Shown here: piece by piece, positions 38,418-47,884 of the stretch
Layout of the letters: every line of letters begins with the position of its first letter
How positions within the stretch are numbered: position 1 is the stretch's first letter
Assembly (NCBI RefSeq): GCF_009796845.1
Contig: NZ_CP047025.1
Coordinates: forward strand, 2,046,001 to 2,110,000
Direction of reading: 5' to 3'
DNA length: 64,000 nucleotides
From: Cobetia sp. L2A1
GTDB lineage: Bacteria; Pseudomonadota; Gammaproteobacteria; Pseudomonadales; Halomonadaceae
Position numbers and translations under genes: made by a program
Notes under the pieces: model-generated
What the model was told of the DNA's origin: nothing
Databases searched by the model: none
The model's input: only the letters and a program-made list of their open reading frames with translations

Positions 38418-40070
38418 ATGTATCGCTATGACACCTATGACCAAACACTGGTCGACGAGCGGGTAGCTCAGTTCAAGGACCAGATGGATCGTTATCTGGC
38501 CGGTCGTCTGGGCGAGGAAGAATTCCGCCCTCTGCGCTTGCAGAACGGCCTCTATATTCAGCGTCATGCTCCCATGCTGCGTATTGCCATTCCCTATGGC
38601 ATGTTGAGTGCAGCTCAGCTCCGCACATTGGCTGATATCAGCCGTCGTTATGACCACTCCTACGGTCACTTCACGACGCGTCAGAACCTTCAGCTCAACT
38701 GGCCGAAAATTGAAGACGTTCCGGCCATTCTCGGTGAATTGGCACAGGTTGAGATGCATGCCATTCAGACCAGCGGCAACTGCATTCGCAACACCACTAC
38801 CGACCAGTTTGCCGGTATTGCGGAAGACGAGACCGTTGACCCACGCCCATGGTGTGAGCTGATTCGACAGTGGTCCACCCTACATCCCGAATTTGCCTAT
38901 CTGCCGCGCAAGTTCAAGATAGCAGTGACCGGCGCCGGCGCTGATCGCGCCGCCATTCAGGTTCACGATATCGGCATCCGCCTGACACGCGGTGAAGACG
39001 GCAGCGTCAAAGCGACTATTCTCGCCGGTGGCGGTCTTGGCCGTACGCCGATGGTGGGCGATGTCGTACGCGAAAATCTCGACTGGCAACACCTGCTGAC
39101 CTATCTGGACGCTATCGTTCGCGTCTATAACCAGTGGGGCCGCCGTGACAACAAGTACAAGGCTCGCATCAAGATTCTGGTAAAAGCGCTGGGCATCGAA
39201 GAATTCCGCGTTCGTGTAGAGAAAGAGTGGGCCCATCTCAAGGATGGCCCTGAAACACTGACCGATTCCGCCGTCGCGAATGCCACCGGTTATTTCCCGG
39301 AACCGGCTCGTCGTGACGTCACCGAAGATGCGATCAAGGCCTATGAAGCGCTGCGTGTCGAGAATCGTGCCTTTTCTCGCTTCGTAACCAATAACGTCGT
39401 AGGTCACAAGATATCGGGCTACAAGGCCGTCACTCTGTCCCTCAAGCGTCGCGAGCTGGCACCCGGTGATGTCACTGCTGACCAGATGGACGCTGTCGCC
39501 GACCTGGCAGAACAGTACGGCTTTGGTGAGCTGCGCGTCACTCATGAGCAGAATCTCGTATTGTCCGATGTTCCCGTCGATGAGCTGGAAGCGCTCTGGA
39601 AAGCGCTCGATGCGCTTGGCATGGCAAATCCGACCGTCGGTACGCTGGCCGATATGATCTGCTGCCCTGGTGGCGATTTCTGCTCACTGGCCAACGCAAA
39701 GTCCATCCCTATTGCTCAGGCGCTGCAAGACCGCTTCGCAGACCTCGATTTCCTGTATGACCTTGGGCCGATCGACCTGAATATTTCCGGTTGCATGAAC
39801 GCCTGTGGTCACCACCATGTCGGTAATATCGGCATTCTGGGTGTCGACAAGAAAGGTCAGGAGTTCTACCAGGTCTCGCTGGGCGGTCGTAGCGATGACA
39901 ACGCGACCATTGGCAAGATTCTAGGTCCGTCATTCAATGCAGAAGACATGCCGAATGTCATCGACAAGGTGCTCAAGGTTTATGTCGAGCAGCGCCTTGA
40001 AGACGAAGTCTTCGTCGATACCTACCATCGCATCGGCATAAAGCCGTTCAAGGAGCGGGTCTATGCCTGA
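38418..40070 (+). CDS. cysI: Assimilatory sulfite (or nitrite/sulfite) reductase hemoprotein
   Basis: 550 residues. Siroheme/4Fe-4S enzyme reducing sulfite to sulfide with six electrons. The two half-domains show YGHFTTRQNLQLNW and TSGNCIRNTTTDQFAG (first half) and ELRVTHEQNLVLSDV (second half). The cluster/siroheme cysteines lie in CCPGGDFCSLA and SGCMNACGHHH near 415-460. It is the pseudomonad-type CysI that is followed by a DUF934 gene; no cysJ flavoprotein or cysH is adjacent. An AT-rich palindrome upstream may be a CysB site. Confidence 0.92.
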   Translation: MYRYDTYDQTLVDERVAQFKDQMDRYLAGRLGEEEFRPLRLQNGLYIQRHAPMLRIAIPYGMLSAAQLRTLADISRRYDHSYGHFTTRQNLQLNWPKIEDVPAILGELAQVEMHAIQTSGNCIRNTTTDQFAGIAEDETVDPRPWCELIRQWSTLHPEFAYLPRKFKIAVTGAGADRAAIQVHDIGIRLTRGEDGSVKATILAGGGLGRTPMVGDVVRENLDWQHLLTYLDAIVRVYNQWGRRDNKYKARIKILVKALGIEEFRVRVEKEWAHLKDGPETLTDSAVANATGYFPEPARRDVTEDAIKAYEALRVENRAFSRFVTNNVVGHKISGYKAVTLSLKRRELAPGDVTADQMDAVADLAEQYGFGELRVTHEQNLVLSDVPVDELEALWKALDALGMANPTVGTLADMICCPGGDFCSLANAKSIPIAQALQDRFADLDFLYDLGPIDLNISGCMNACGHHHVGNIGILGVDKKGQEFYQVSLGGRSDDNATIGKILGPSFNAEDMPNVIDKVLKVYVEQRLEDEVFVDTYHRIGIKPFKERVYA

Positions 40071-40614
40071 GGACACTGTGGAAATGACGCCAACAAGAGA
40101 GTTGAGTGATCTTCGGCAAGGCGGCGTGATTCGTCAGAATCAGCTCGTCACCGAAGATGCCTGGCAGGTCGTGCGTATTGATGAAGAAGGCAATCTGCCG
40201 TCGTTTGAGCAACCAGCACTTGTCCCACTCGCGCATTGGCGTGAATGCGTAGCAGCAGGCAGTGCCAATGAGCAGCTAGCCCCTTGGATTTCAAGTGATA
40301 CTGAATTGACGGTTGAACTCGGTGAGACACTGTCAGACGCCCCGCTACTTGCAGTCGACTTCCCGAGCTTCAATGATGGCCGCGGGTATACCATTGCGCG
40401 CCTGCTGCGTGAGCGCTACGGCTATCATGGCGAGATTCGCGCGATAGGCGATGTCCTGGTTGATCAGCTGCATTACATGGGTCGCTGTGGCTTCAATGCC
40501 TTCCGTCTTCGTGATGATCAGTACGTCGAAGACGCTCTGCATGCACTATCATCCTTCACGGTGAGCTATCAGACAGGCGTTGATCAGAAGACGCCACTGT
40601 TTGCTCGCCGCTGA
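40063..40614 (+). CDS. DUF934 protein, sulfite-reductase associated
   Basis: 183 residues. It overlaps the end of cysI by 8 bp, with GGAG 7 nt before the ATG, so it is translated with it. The DUF934 pattern is visible: PLLAVDFPSFNDGRGYTIARLLRERYGYHGEIRAIGDVLVDQLHYMGRCGFNAF. The gene consistently follows this type of cysI and has been assumed to help its assembly or electron supply; no catalytic site is evident. A strong terminator follows. Confidence 0.88.
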   Translation: MPEDTVEMTPTRELSDLRQGGVIRQNQLVTEDAWQVVRIDEEGNLPSFEQPALVPLAHWRECVAAGSANEQLAPWISSDTELTVELGETLSDAPLLAVDFPSFNDGRGYTIARLLRERYGYHGEIRAIGDVLVDQLHYMGRCGFNAFRLRDDQYVEDALHALSSFTVSYQTGVDQKTPLFARR

Positions 40615-40655
40615 TAACGTCATCGTACGCTGATTGCAGGCCGTGATTTCATCAT

Positions 40656-40706
40656 GAAAAAGCCCCTACAGGCCGGAGGACATCTCCGGCCTGTAGGGGC
40701 TTTTTC
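40656..40706. terminator. Strong bidirectional terminator after cysI-DUF934
   Basis: A 23-bp perfect stem (GAAAAAGCCCCTACAGGCC and onward, with its complement at 40684-40706) and a 5-nt loop, with A and T runs at the outer ends. It serves the DUF934 gene on + and the DUF2970 gene on -. Confidence 0.93.
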
Positions 40707-40748
40707 TATCTCGGTGCCAGCAAGCCACCTTGAGAATACTCGGTAGCG

Positions 40749-40922
40749 CTAGCCTGCAATAAATGTCGCCAACAGTGCCATGCCACCTACCAACAGTGCA
40801 GCCATCACCAATCCAATAACAACAAAATCAAGCAGATGCCCCTGCTCAAAATCCCGTTTTCGATTCGCTTCCTTTTGCACACCAATGAATGCAGCAAGTA
40901 CGGATTTGACTTCATTGATCAT
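40749..40922 (-). CDS. DUF2970 small membrane protein
   Basis: 57 residues from the ATG at 40922 (GGGGA 6 nt upstream). VLAAFIGVQKEANRKRDFE followed by one hydrophobic helix (about 33-54, VVIGLVMAALLVGGMALLATF) is the DUF2970 pattern. Function unknown. Single gene ending at the shared terminator. Confidence 0.8.
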   Translation of the reverse strand: MINEVKSVLAAFIGVQKEANRKRDFEQGHLLDFVVIGLVMAALLVGGMALLATFIAG

Positions 40923-41184
40923 GACCGTCCCCTTGGATGACCTCATTCACTACATCATCTGATCTGATACTTGATCCAGGGCACACTAGTGCCAGTTACG
41001 ATAAAAATCCCACCCTGACGTGCTATGCGAAGCGCTCAACAGACGACTATGCTCAATGAACTTGCTTGCCTGACTCGCTGCAGAAGCTTCTTTCGATACT
41101 CATACTATTGGCCACAAACAGAATAAATACCAGCCACAGATGTCCTAAATCTTGCGTCACATCCCCTCAGGGTAGGAGTTCATC

Positions 41185-41550
41185 ATGAAATCAGTGACCC
41201 AGCCACCCCATGCTGTCACATCGTTTTTTGCCGACCCCTTCTCTTGGCTGAATCGGCCAGATGACCTCATTCGCCCGCTTGGGCCCATAATGCGCTCTCA
41301 GCAGTTGTTCTGGTCCATGGGACTCAAGGTCTATCAGCAAGAGCTTGAATTCATCAGGATATGTCAGCTGAAAAGCCTGGAGATGGGACAATGCTTATGC
41401 CGGCTACCGACCGACATGGAGAGTGCCGGCGCTACCCATCAATCACTGGGTAATATAATGACTGACGTGCATAAGCATGCAACAGAACGCCTGCAGCAAC
41501 TGAAATCGTTAAATGACGAGCTGAAAGATGCTATTTGGGAGGAGTTATAA
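41185..41550 (+). CDS. Small helical protein, possibly phasin-like
   Basis: 121 residues with a good AGGAG ribosome site 6 nt before the ATG. No signal peptide or membrane helix; mostly amphipathic helix (QQLFWSMGLKVYQQELEFIR, then HKHATERLQQLKSLNDELKD). Length and helical character recall phasins that coat PHA granules, but I see no decisive motif and no phaC/phaR nearby, so this is only a suggestion. It ends before a near-perfect shared terminator. Confidence 0.6.
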   Translation: MKSVTQPPHAVTSFFADPFSWLNRPDDLIRPLGPIMRSQQLFWSMGLKVYQQELEFIRICQLKSLEMGQCLCRLPTDMESAGATHQSLGNIMTDVHKHATERLQQLKSLNDELKDAIWEEL

Positions 41551-41600
41551 TCTGTAAATAGCCTATAAAAATCAAAATAGGAAATTAAAGTGCGATTACA

Positions 41601-41649
41601 GGCAATATAAGGTCCCGCTCTTTATAAAAAGACGGGACTTTATATTGCC
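41601..41649. terminator. Bidirectional terminator between two small convergent genes
   Basis: GGCAATATAAGGTCCCG...TCTTT pairs over about 22 bp with its complement at 41628-41649, with one mismatch and one bulge. It lies between the convergent genes ending at 41550 and 41666. Confidence 0.85.
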
Positions 41650-41665
41650 TAGCGATCACACAGTG

Positions 41666-41950
41666 TCAGTCAGACGTCGCGTAGAATTCTTCCAACTCGC
41701 ACAGCCACTTGTGAGCAGCCTTACGGTCTAGAGCAAATTCTGCGATCAGTGCCTCAAGACGTGCCACGAATTCAGCCTCACGCTGGTGCGCACGATCTTC
41801 AGCAACAGACGTCTTCGGCTCTTGTGGAGCTGAAGGTTTTGAGGAGCGATCAAGCGCGTTCAGCTCTTCAGACAATGCTTTTTCAAGTTCATCAAACAAG
41901 GCACGCTGCTTGCGAGCACTCGCAATAATTTTTTCATCTTGTCGGTTCAT
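41666..41950 (-). CDS. Hypothetical charged helical protein
   Basis: 94 residues from the ATG at 41950 (GTGGAAAA upstream, a weak site); the frame stays open to 42079, but that extension is unlike a cytoplasmic protein start. Composition is rich in A, E, K and R, with two predicted helices (EKIIASARKQRALFDELEKAL and QREAEFVARLEALIAEFALD) joined by a Ser/Pro linker. No family recognised. It ends at a shared terminator, supporting a real gene. Confidence 0.5.
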   Translation of the reverse strand: MNRQDEKIIASARKQRALFDELEKALSEELNALDRSSKPSAPQEPKTSVAEDRAHQREAEFVARLEALIAEFALDRKAAHKWLCELEEFYATSD

Positions 41951-42381
41951 GCACGATTTTCCACTATTGATCTTGTCGACAACAAGAAGACAACCTGAGA
42001 TGCCCACTACAGGAAATATGTACCATGCGACGCTGTAAACGTCAGCAGAAAAGCACCCTGCAGGGTGGCCTCGAATCAAGGCATTAAGAAGGCAATATCA
42101 AGGAAAATATGCCTGAATAGCAGATATCTTCTTGAAAGACATACAGAAAGAGCGCTTCATCATGCCCCTTTCAACGCCTGCTAGCAAGCCCGCGATCACA
42201 CAGACAACCCTATGCTACACACAGCATAAACCAGCTTGGCATCGCGTGCGTGAAATCCATAGCGTTTGCACAATGCCGTGATCCGACTGCCGTTCTGACA
42301 GACGACACGCTATGCTCAAAGACATAATCACTCAGGCAATCATATTGGCAACTGAGCATAACTCACGGATGAAGTGTTGTG
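41951..42381. other. 431-bp stretch without a recognisable gene
   Basis: Divergent promoter region between a small hypothetical gene and the Cache/HD-GYP-like gene. I see no ORF, repeat or RNA motif that I can support. Confidence 0.5.
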
Positions 42382-44700
42382 ATGATCAAGGATAGCGATC
42401 TCTCTCCCTCAAGTATCGGGCTAAAACGCCCGAAACGTCGACTTTTAGCCCCAATGGATATGGTGGGCATGCCCCTACGCCAATGGTTAGGGCTCACCAT
42501 ACTCACCGGCGCATCACTGGGTGGACTACTGGTGTTTCTAGAGTCGGAAAACCGCGAACTATACACACTAAACGCACAAGCGACGCAAACGCTCATCATG
42601 AAGGAACGTAGGCAACAGGCAAGCCTGCTGGTAGAGCAAACGCTGGGTGTCATTGCCTCGCGGCATAGGGATTATGAACATCGACTACAGCGCATGCTGA
42701 TGACGATCATGCGTGCTCCCTTCTTGGGGATTAGCCACCTGAGTGGCCGTGATCGCTCCTTCATCAGCACCGAGCTATTACGCCAGTTCCCCGACCTGCG
42801 TATCAACCCGGATTGGATTTCCATCGAGCAGCTACCGACGACCCTACTTCCCACGTGGTGGTCTCCCGAGTTGACTCTTCGTCTGCAGTCTAATGAGCGC
42901 AAACCACAATTTATGCGTGGCTCTGATACAGGTCTTGTTTTTGCCATTCCTATCCAGCACGGATCAGACGCCAGCGGGGAGGTACGCCGTCAGCGCATTC
43001 CTGCCAGTGCCAGTTGGACCCTGGTGCATATCGATCCAAAGATGGTGGCTTTCCTTGTCTCAAGTGAGCTTCGACAATCCTTGCATGCCAGCCTCAGCGA
43101 AAAAGCTAGACACTACGTCTGGATCAACGAAATCATCGACCCTGCGGGAGGGAGATCTTATGCGCGGCGCTTGATCCATCCGTTACTTCCTGACACGGAA
43201 GGCGAGCTACTTTCCACACAGTATCGTGATGCGACTGGTCGTTACCCTTATCAGACAGAGCTCGAGGGAGTGCTAAGCGGCAGAGGCATATTCTTTGACT
43301 ACCATTTTCCCAAGGCACCCGGAGCCACGCCGGAAGAAAAGACTGCCTATGCAGCGCTCTACCCTCCGTTTCACTGGATAGTGGCGAGTGGGGTCTATCT
43401 CGACGATATCAATACCGCAGCATTTCAGGCCCACGAAGCGAGTATGGAGAAAAAGCATACGCTTGAGCGTTGGCACTTCCTCATCACGCTGGCCGTCACT
43501 CTATTGCTGTGTGTGAGTATCGGCTATACGTTGCTTCGTCAGCTGCGTACGCGCCAAAGGCTAATGCGTAGACGCATGAATTTTCTAGAGAGAAAACTAG
43601 AGCAACAGGGCGAAGACAGGCTAGTGACAGCACTGAAAATCATCAGAAATGAGCGCTGCCCTGAGCGTGTAGGCGATGAACTTATCGTGGCGAAGTACGT
43701 GACTGACATCGCCACGGGACTCGCGCTGGATAACGAGGAAATCTCGGCGTTAGCGCGTGTTGCACTGCTTTACGACCTCGGCAAGCTGGCACTGCCCGAT
43801 GCATTGCTCAAACCACGTCATCAGCTCCATTTTGATCAATCCCAGCTCTTGCGTCAGCATATCGCTATCGGCAGTCGCTTGATGGCCGATGCGCTCATGG
43901 CGCCTCATGAAGCAGACCTTTTGAGCGCGAGTCAGCAATACATGCCCAGCATGAGCACGTCCTCTTGCGAGAAATTATCGCCGACCACTCCAGGCCCAGG
44001 CATACTGGCGCTTGTCGTGCAGATAGTGGAGCAGGTCAGACACTCGCACCTCACCGCAGCCGAAGCCATTAGCGAGGTAGAGCATCGCCCACAGCAACCT
44101 TTTTCGGCTGAAGTCCTGCAGATGACCCGCAAGGTATTGGCAGAGCAGCCCATACCCCCGGCAGATGCCACGCGACACCGCCTCATGCCACTTCAGATCG
44201 AGCGGTTTGCATCCCATTGGCGAGACCACGCGACCGGATGCTTCAACCGTCGCCTGCTGGATGCCTCACTCGAAGCACGACTCGAAAATGGCCAGCCGAC
44301 GTTGGCGCGCCGCATCAGCCTATACCACCTGCAATTGCGCACACCGAACGATGCAGCCGTGCTGGATCAGCAGTTCGGGCCCCAGTTGAATGCCTGTTTT
44401 TATCCGCTTCAGGTATTTCATCTTGCTACAGGCCACTTTCTGGTACTGAATAGCGAGAATTTCCGCGAGGCTGAAGCGCCCCACTCGTCAGCAGACATTC
44501 ATCAATCGTCGCTTGCCCAGCCCGCCTCTGACACCGCCCGAGAACCACTATCGCGTCTCTCGCAGGAAAAGCTTCATGCCCAATTACTCTCCCTTGATGG
44601 CGCCGCACATCTCGACATCACTATGCACCCTTTATCGTGTCCACAGTCACTGAAAGAGTGGCAAGCCGTTATCGATAGTCTCATCCATACCCAAGTTTGA
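42382..44700 (+). CDS. Cache-type membrane sensor with degenerate HD-GYP-like domain
   Basis: 772 residues (a GTG one codon earlier is an alternative). Helix at about 33-55, a large periplasmic Cache-like region (about 60-365; ARHYVWINEIIDPAGG, YPYQTELEGVL, HWIVASGVYLDDI), helix about 372-395, then cytoplasmic domains. The HD-GYP-like core reads LLYDLGKLALPDALLKP near residue 463: the His of the HD pair is Tyr, and no GYP motif is found. A C-terminal segment DHATGCFNRRLLDASL recalls an eroded GGDEF start but has no GGDEF. It is likely a signal sensor without phosphodiesterase activity. A terminator follows directly. Confidence 0.7.
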   Translation: MIKDSDLSPSSIGLKRPKRRLLAPMDMVGMPLRQWLGLTILTGASLGGLLVFLESENRELYTLNAQATQTLIMKERRQQASLLVEQTLGVIASRHRDYEHRLQRMLMTIMRAPFLGISHLSGRDRSFISTELLRQFPDLRINPDWISIEQLPTTLLPTWWSPELTLRLQSNERKPQFMRGSDTGLVFAIPIQHGSDASGEVRRQRIPASASWTLVHIDPKMVAFLVSSELRQSLHASLSEKARHYVWINEIIDPAGGRSYARRLIHPLLPDTEGELLSTQYRDATGRYPYQTELEGVLSGRGIFFDYHFPKAPGATPEEKTAYAALYPPFHWIVASGVYLDDINTAAFQAHEASMEKKHTLERWHFLITLAVTLLLCVSIGYTLLRQLRTRQRLMRRRMNFLERKLEQQGEDRLVTALKIIRNERCPERVGDELIVAKYVTDIATGLALDNEEISALARVALLYDLGKLALPDALLKPRHQLHFDQSQLLRQHIAIGSRLMADALMAPHEADLLSASQQYMPSMSTSSCEKLSPTTPGPGILALVVQIVEQVRHSHLTAAEAISEVEHRPQQPFSAEVLQMTRKVLAEQPIPPADATRHRLMPLQIERFASHWRDHATGCFNRRLLDASLEARLENGQPTLARRISLYHLQLRTPNDAAVLDQQFGPQLNACFYPLQVFHLATGHFLVLNSENFREAEAPHSSADIHQSSLAQPASDTAREPLSRLSQEKLHAQLLSLDGAAHLDITMHPLSCPQSLKEWQAVIDSLIHTQV

Positions 44701-44729
44701 ATTCTGCTTCCTTCATCGCCTTCTCAATG

Positions 44730-44763
44730 CCGCCCCTTGGATCCCCCTCCAAGGGGCGGTTTG
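44730..44763 (+). terminator. Terminator of the Cache/HD-GYP-like gene
   Basis: CCGCCCCTTGG pairs with CCAAGGGGCGG across an 8-nt loop, followed by TTTGCG. Confidence 0.75.
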
Positions 44764-44826
44764 CGTTAGTACTCAGCAATCGTCCCTGAGGGGAAAGCAG
44801 CAGACCAAAGTTGCATGTCATTATGC

Positions 44827-44872
44827 TTGTTCAAATGTCGGACATTTATTATTGTGAGTTCAGACATTTATT
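44827..44872 (+). promoter_or_regulatory. Promoter and operator of the galactonate regulator gene
   Basis: TTGTTC (44827) and TATTGT (44850) are spaced by exactly 17 bp, and the spacer holds AAATGTC-G-GACATTT, a perfect 7-1-7 palindrome. GACATTTATT is repeated 22 bp later (44863-44872). A repressor bound here would block RNA polymerase. The same TGTCGGACA core lies in the spacer of the GntP-permease promoter. Confidence 0.7.
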
Positions 44873-44915
44873 GAGCCGGCGCTTGCTTGGTGCAACGACG
44901 GCAAAGAGGCTACGC

Positions 44916-45707
44916 GTGACAACACCCCTATCCGTCCTTACCGCTCCCGACGCATCGACAACGAGCACCGCTCCCATCCGTATGGAAGCCATTGCCACGT
45001 TCATGGCACGCGAAATACTTGCCGGTGACTTTGGGCCTGGCGACAGCTTCCCGCGGGAACTGGATCTTTGTCAGCGCTTTGATACCAGCCGCAATCGCCT
45101 GCGTAATGCTCTTGCCCAACTGGTCAGTGCTGGCCTGCTGGAGCGCACTGCAGGTCGCGGCACGGTAGTACGTGCCATGAGTGAATGGCAGCTGCTGGAC
45201 CCGCTGATGAGCGACTGGATCAGCGGTCTGCATGACATCAATCCGGATCTGATACGTGAGATCTATGCCTTCCGTCTCTCAGTGGAACCCTACGTCAGCG
45301 CACTGGCTGCCATGAAAGCCAACGCTCAGGATCTCGCACGCCTTGAGCGGGCATTTGAAGGCATGGTCAAGACAGCCAATGACACCACGCGCGATGCGCA
45401 CGCCGAGTACGACGTGGCCTTCCATGAAGCCATCTATCACGCCACGCATAATCTGGTGTGGACACAGCTGGGCAGCCTGCTGCGGCCCTCCATCAGCCAG
45501 CTGATTCAATCGACTCAGCAGGTGGCGCAACAGCATGATCATAGTCACCACCGTGCCAGCCTTGATCGCCACCGCGCGGTGATGGAAGCCATTCGTTTAC
45601 GTCAGCCGGAAATGGCGCGCACCTGTGCCGAACGCGTGCTGGAAACCGCTGCACGCGATCTCGGTTTTGGCCAGGATCATCCGCGCCTCGATAGCCGACC
45701 TTACTGA
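44916..45707 (+). CDS. dgoR: FadR/DgoR-type GntR transcriptional regulator
   Basis: 263 residues from the GTG at 44916, which has AGAGG 6 nt upstream; the open frame begins earlier, but that would run through the promoter/operator. The N-terminal winged helix (about 20-90) shows GDFGPGDSFPRELDLCQRFDTSRNRLRNALAQL and LLERTAGRGTVVR. The C-terminal FCD domain (about 105-240) has the metal-binding Asp/His set (EYDVAFHEAIYHAT and a later His). It heads the galactose/galactonate gene set, like E. coli DgoR, and probably represses it until a pathway intermediate binds. The symbol is by analogy. Confidence 0.82.
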   Translation: MTTPLSVLTAPDASTTSTAPIRMEAIATFMAREILAGDFGPGDSFPRELDLCQRFDTSRNRLRNALAQLVSAGLLERTAGRGTVVRAMSEWQLLDPLMSDWISGLHDINPDLIREIYAFRLSVEPYVSALAAMKANAQDLARLERAFEGMVKTANDTTRDAHAEYDVAFHEAIYHATHNLVWTQLGSLLRPSISQLIQSTQQVAQQHDHSHHRASLDRHRAVMEAIRLRQPEMARTCAERVLETAARDLGFGQDHPRLDSRPY

Positions 45708-45825
45708 CAGCTATCGGCGGCACCCATGTTTCCCCTGAATCTATGCTTCCCCTGAGTCTCGCACCACTAAATATTGGCAACGTCGTGCCCATCGACTTCC
45801 ATTCGCACGCTAAAAGGATACTCCC

Positions 45826-46974
45826 GTGAAAATCACCCGACTGAAGACTTGGCAAGTACCGCCGCGCTGGCTGTTTCTGAAAATCGAGACCGATGAAGGC
45901 TGCTATGGCTGGGGAGAGCCGGTAATCGAAGGGCGTGCCTCGACCGTTGAAGCTGCCGTACATGAGCTCTCTGACTATCTGATAGGCCAGGACCCACGCA
46001 ATATCGAGCATCTATGGAATGTGATGTATCGCGGTGGCTTCTATCGTGGCGGCCCGATTCTGATGTCAGCGATTGCCGGTATTGACCAGGCGCTATGGGA
46101 TCTCAAGGGACGTGATCTGGGAGTGCCCGTACATCAGCTGCTGGGTGGCCCCGTGCGCGACAAGATGCGTATGTACGCCTGGACCGGGGGAGATCGCCCG
46201 GCTGATGTCGGCACAGGTGCCAAGGCACTGGTCGATCAGGGCTTTACCGCCTTCAAGATGAACGGCACGCCGGAAATGCAGATCGTCGATTCACACAAGA
46301 AGATTGATGACGCAGTGGCGCGTGTCGCTGAAGCGCGCAACGCCGTCGGCCCAGATGTGGGTATCGGTATCGACTTCCACGGCCGGGTCCATCGTCCGAT
46401 GGCCAAGGCGTTGCTGCGTGAACTTGAACAATTCCACCCGATGTTCATTGAAGAGCCGGTCGCGCCAGAGCACCTGCCTTCACTCAAGCACATCGCTGAA
46501 GGTATCTCGACGCCGATTGCGACCGGTGAGCGCCTGCACACCCGCTTCCAGTTCCGTGATCTGCTGGCGGACGGCATGGTCGATATCATTCAACCAGACC
46601 TCTCCCACTGTGGCGGCATCAGTGAAGGCTTCAAGATTGCCGCGATGGCCTCCGCCTACGATGTCGCGCTCGCGCCCCACTGCCCGCTCGGCCCGCTGAC
46701 GCTGGCGGCCTCATTGCAACTGGATGCGGTGTGCCATAACGCCTTCATCCAGGAACAGAGCATGGGCATTCACTACAACAAAGATAACGATGTCCTTGAT
46801 TATCTGGTGGACAAGGACGCGCTGTTGATCAAGGACGGCTTCTGCGCCATTCCACAGGGCCCGGGGCTAGGTGTCGAGATTGATGAAGCCTTCGTCGAAG
46901 AGCGCTCCAAGGTCGGCCACCGCTGGCGCAACCCGGTATGGACTCACGAAGACGGTTCCGTCGCTGAGTGGTAA
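45826..46974 (+). CDS. dgoD: D-galactonate dehydratase
   Basis: 382 residues, enolase superfamily, GTG start with AAAGGAT 8 nt upstream. Converts galactonate to 2-dehydro-3-deoxygalactonate. The N-terminal capping domain begins [20 protein letters not shown]. In the barrel, metal and catalytic residues lie in [35 protein letters not shown] and [16 protein letters not shown]. The match to E. coli DgoD is strong along the whole length. It lies directly downstream of the regulator and starts the catabolic gene row. Confidence 0.93.
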   Translation: MKITRLKTWQVPPRWLFLKIETDEGCYGWGEPVIEGRASTVEAAVHELSDYLIGQDPRNIEHLWNVMYRGGFYRGGPILMSAIAGIDQALWDLKGRDLGVPVHQLLGGPVRDKMRMYAWTGGDRPADVGTGAKALVDQGFTAFKMNGTPEMQIVDSHKKIDDAVARVAEARNAVGPDVGIGIDFHGRVHRPMAKALLRELEQFHPMFIEEPVAPEHLPSLKHIAEGISTPIATGERLHTRFQFRDLLADGMVDIIQPDLSHCGGISEGFKIAAMASAYDVALAPHCPLGPLTLAASLQLDAVCHNAFIQEQSMGIHYNKDNDVLDYLVDKDALLIKDGFCAIPQGPGLGVEIDEAFVEERSKVGHRWRNPVWTHEDGSVAEW

Positions 46975-47098
46975 ACCCCGCTACACGCCATGCACTGTCG
47001 CTTTGACAGTCTTCGCTGACAATTGCCCTGAAGCGCGATTGCACTGAATACGACAGGCCCTGCTTACATGGCCTGTCTCAATGAAAGATGGAGCCTTC

Positions 47099-47884
47099 AT
47101 GACTGCGACCGTATCCACTCCTGCCTTTGCCGACTTCCGTTACCCAGACCTCGACGGCGCCAGCATCTTCATCACCGGGGGCGGCTCCGGTATTGGCGCG
47201 GCGCTGACCGAGGGCTTCCTCGCTCAGGGCGCCAAAGTGGCCTTCGTCGGTTTGTCCGACGCGACTGAATTCTGTGATGCAATGGAAGCTAAATATGCCA
47301 GTCGGCCACTCTTCATTGCCTGCGACATACAAGATATTGCGGCGCTGCAAGCAGCAGTCGCACAGGCGCGCGAGGCACATGGCCCGATTGGGGTACTGGT
47401 CAACAACGCAGCGCGTGATACCCGTCATACGCTGGAAGACTGGACCGTTGAGCAATGGGACGCCTCCATCGCGACCAACCTGCGCCCGCAGTTCTTCACG
47501 GCTCAAGCGGTCGCCGCTGACATGCGCAAGCTCGGTGGCGGCGCCATCATCAATCTATCCTCCAACAGCTACATGCTAGGGCTTGGCGGCTACCCGACCT
47601 ACGTCACCGCCAAGGCTGGCATCATGGGCCTGACCAAGGCGCTGGCACGCGAACTGGGGCCGGACGCCATTCGTGTCAACTGCCTCATCCCGGGTTGGGT
47701 CATGACGGAGCGTCAGCGCGAGCTGTGGGTCAATGACAAGGACCTCAATGAGTGCATTGATCAGCAATGCCTCAAGGAAGCCATTCCCGTCGAAGACATG
47801 ATCAACCCGTGCCTGTTTCTCGCCTCTACCGCCTCCCGAATGATGACTGGTCAGCCGATGGTCGTTGATGGAGGGCGGGTGTGA
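47099..47884 (+). CDS. SDR-family dehydrogenase, probable D-galactose 1-dehydrogenase
   Basis: 261 residues from the ATG at 47099 (GGAG 6 nt upstream). Classical short-chain dehydrogenase: cofactor loop ITGGGSGIG (26-34), NNAA motif (102-105), Ser near 154 and the YVTAK pair (Tyr168, Lys172). Acidic residues after strand 2 are not obvious, so NAD versus NADP preference is unclear. In a locus with galactosidases, a lactonase and galactonate enzymes it most likely oxidises D-galactose to galactonolactone. L-arabinose or another aldose is a possible side substrate. Its end overlaps dgoK by 4 bp. Confidence 0.8.
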   Translation: MTATVSTPAFADFRYPDLDGASIFITGGGSGIGAALTEGFLAQGAKVAFVGLSDATEFCDAMEAKYASRPLFIACDIQDIAALQAAVAQAREAHGPIGVLVNNAARDTRHTLEDWTVEQWDASIATNLRPQFFTAQAVAADMRKLGGGAIINLSSNSYMLGLGGYPTYVTAKAGIMGLTKALARELGPDAIRVNCLIPGWVMTERQRELWVNDKDLNECIDQQCLKEAIPVEDMINPCLFLASTASRMMTGQPMVVDGGRV

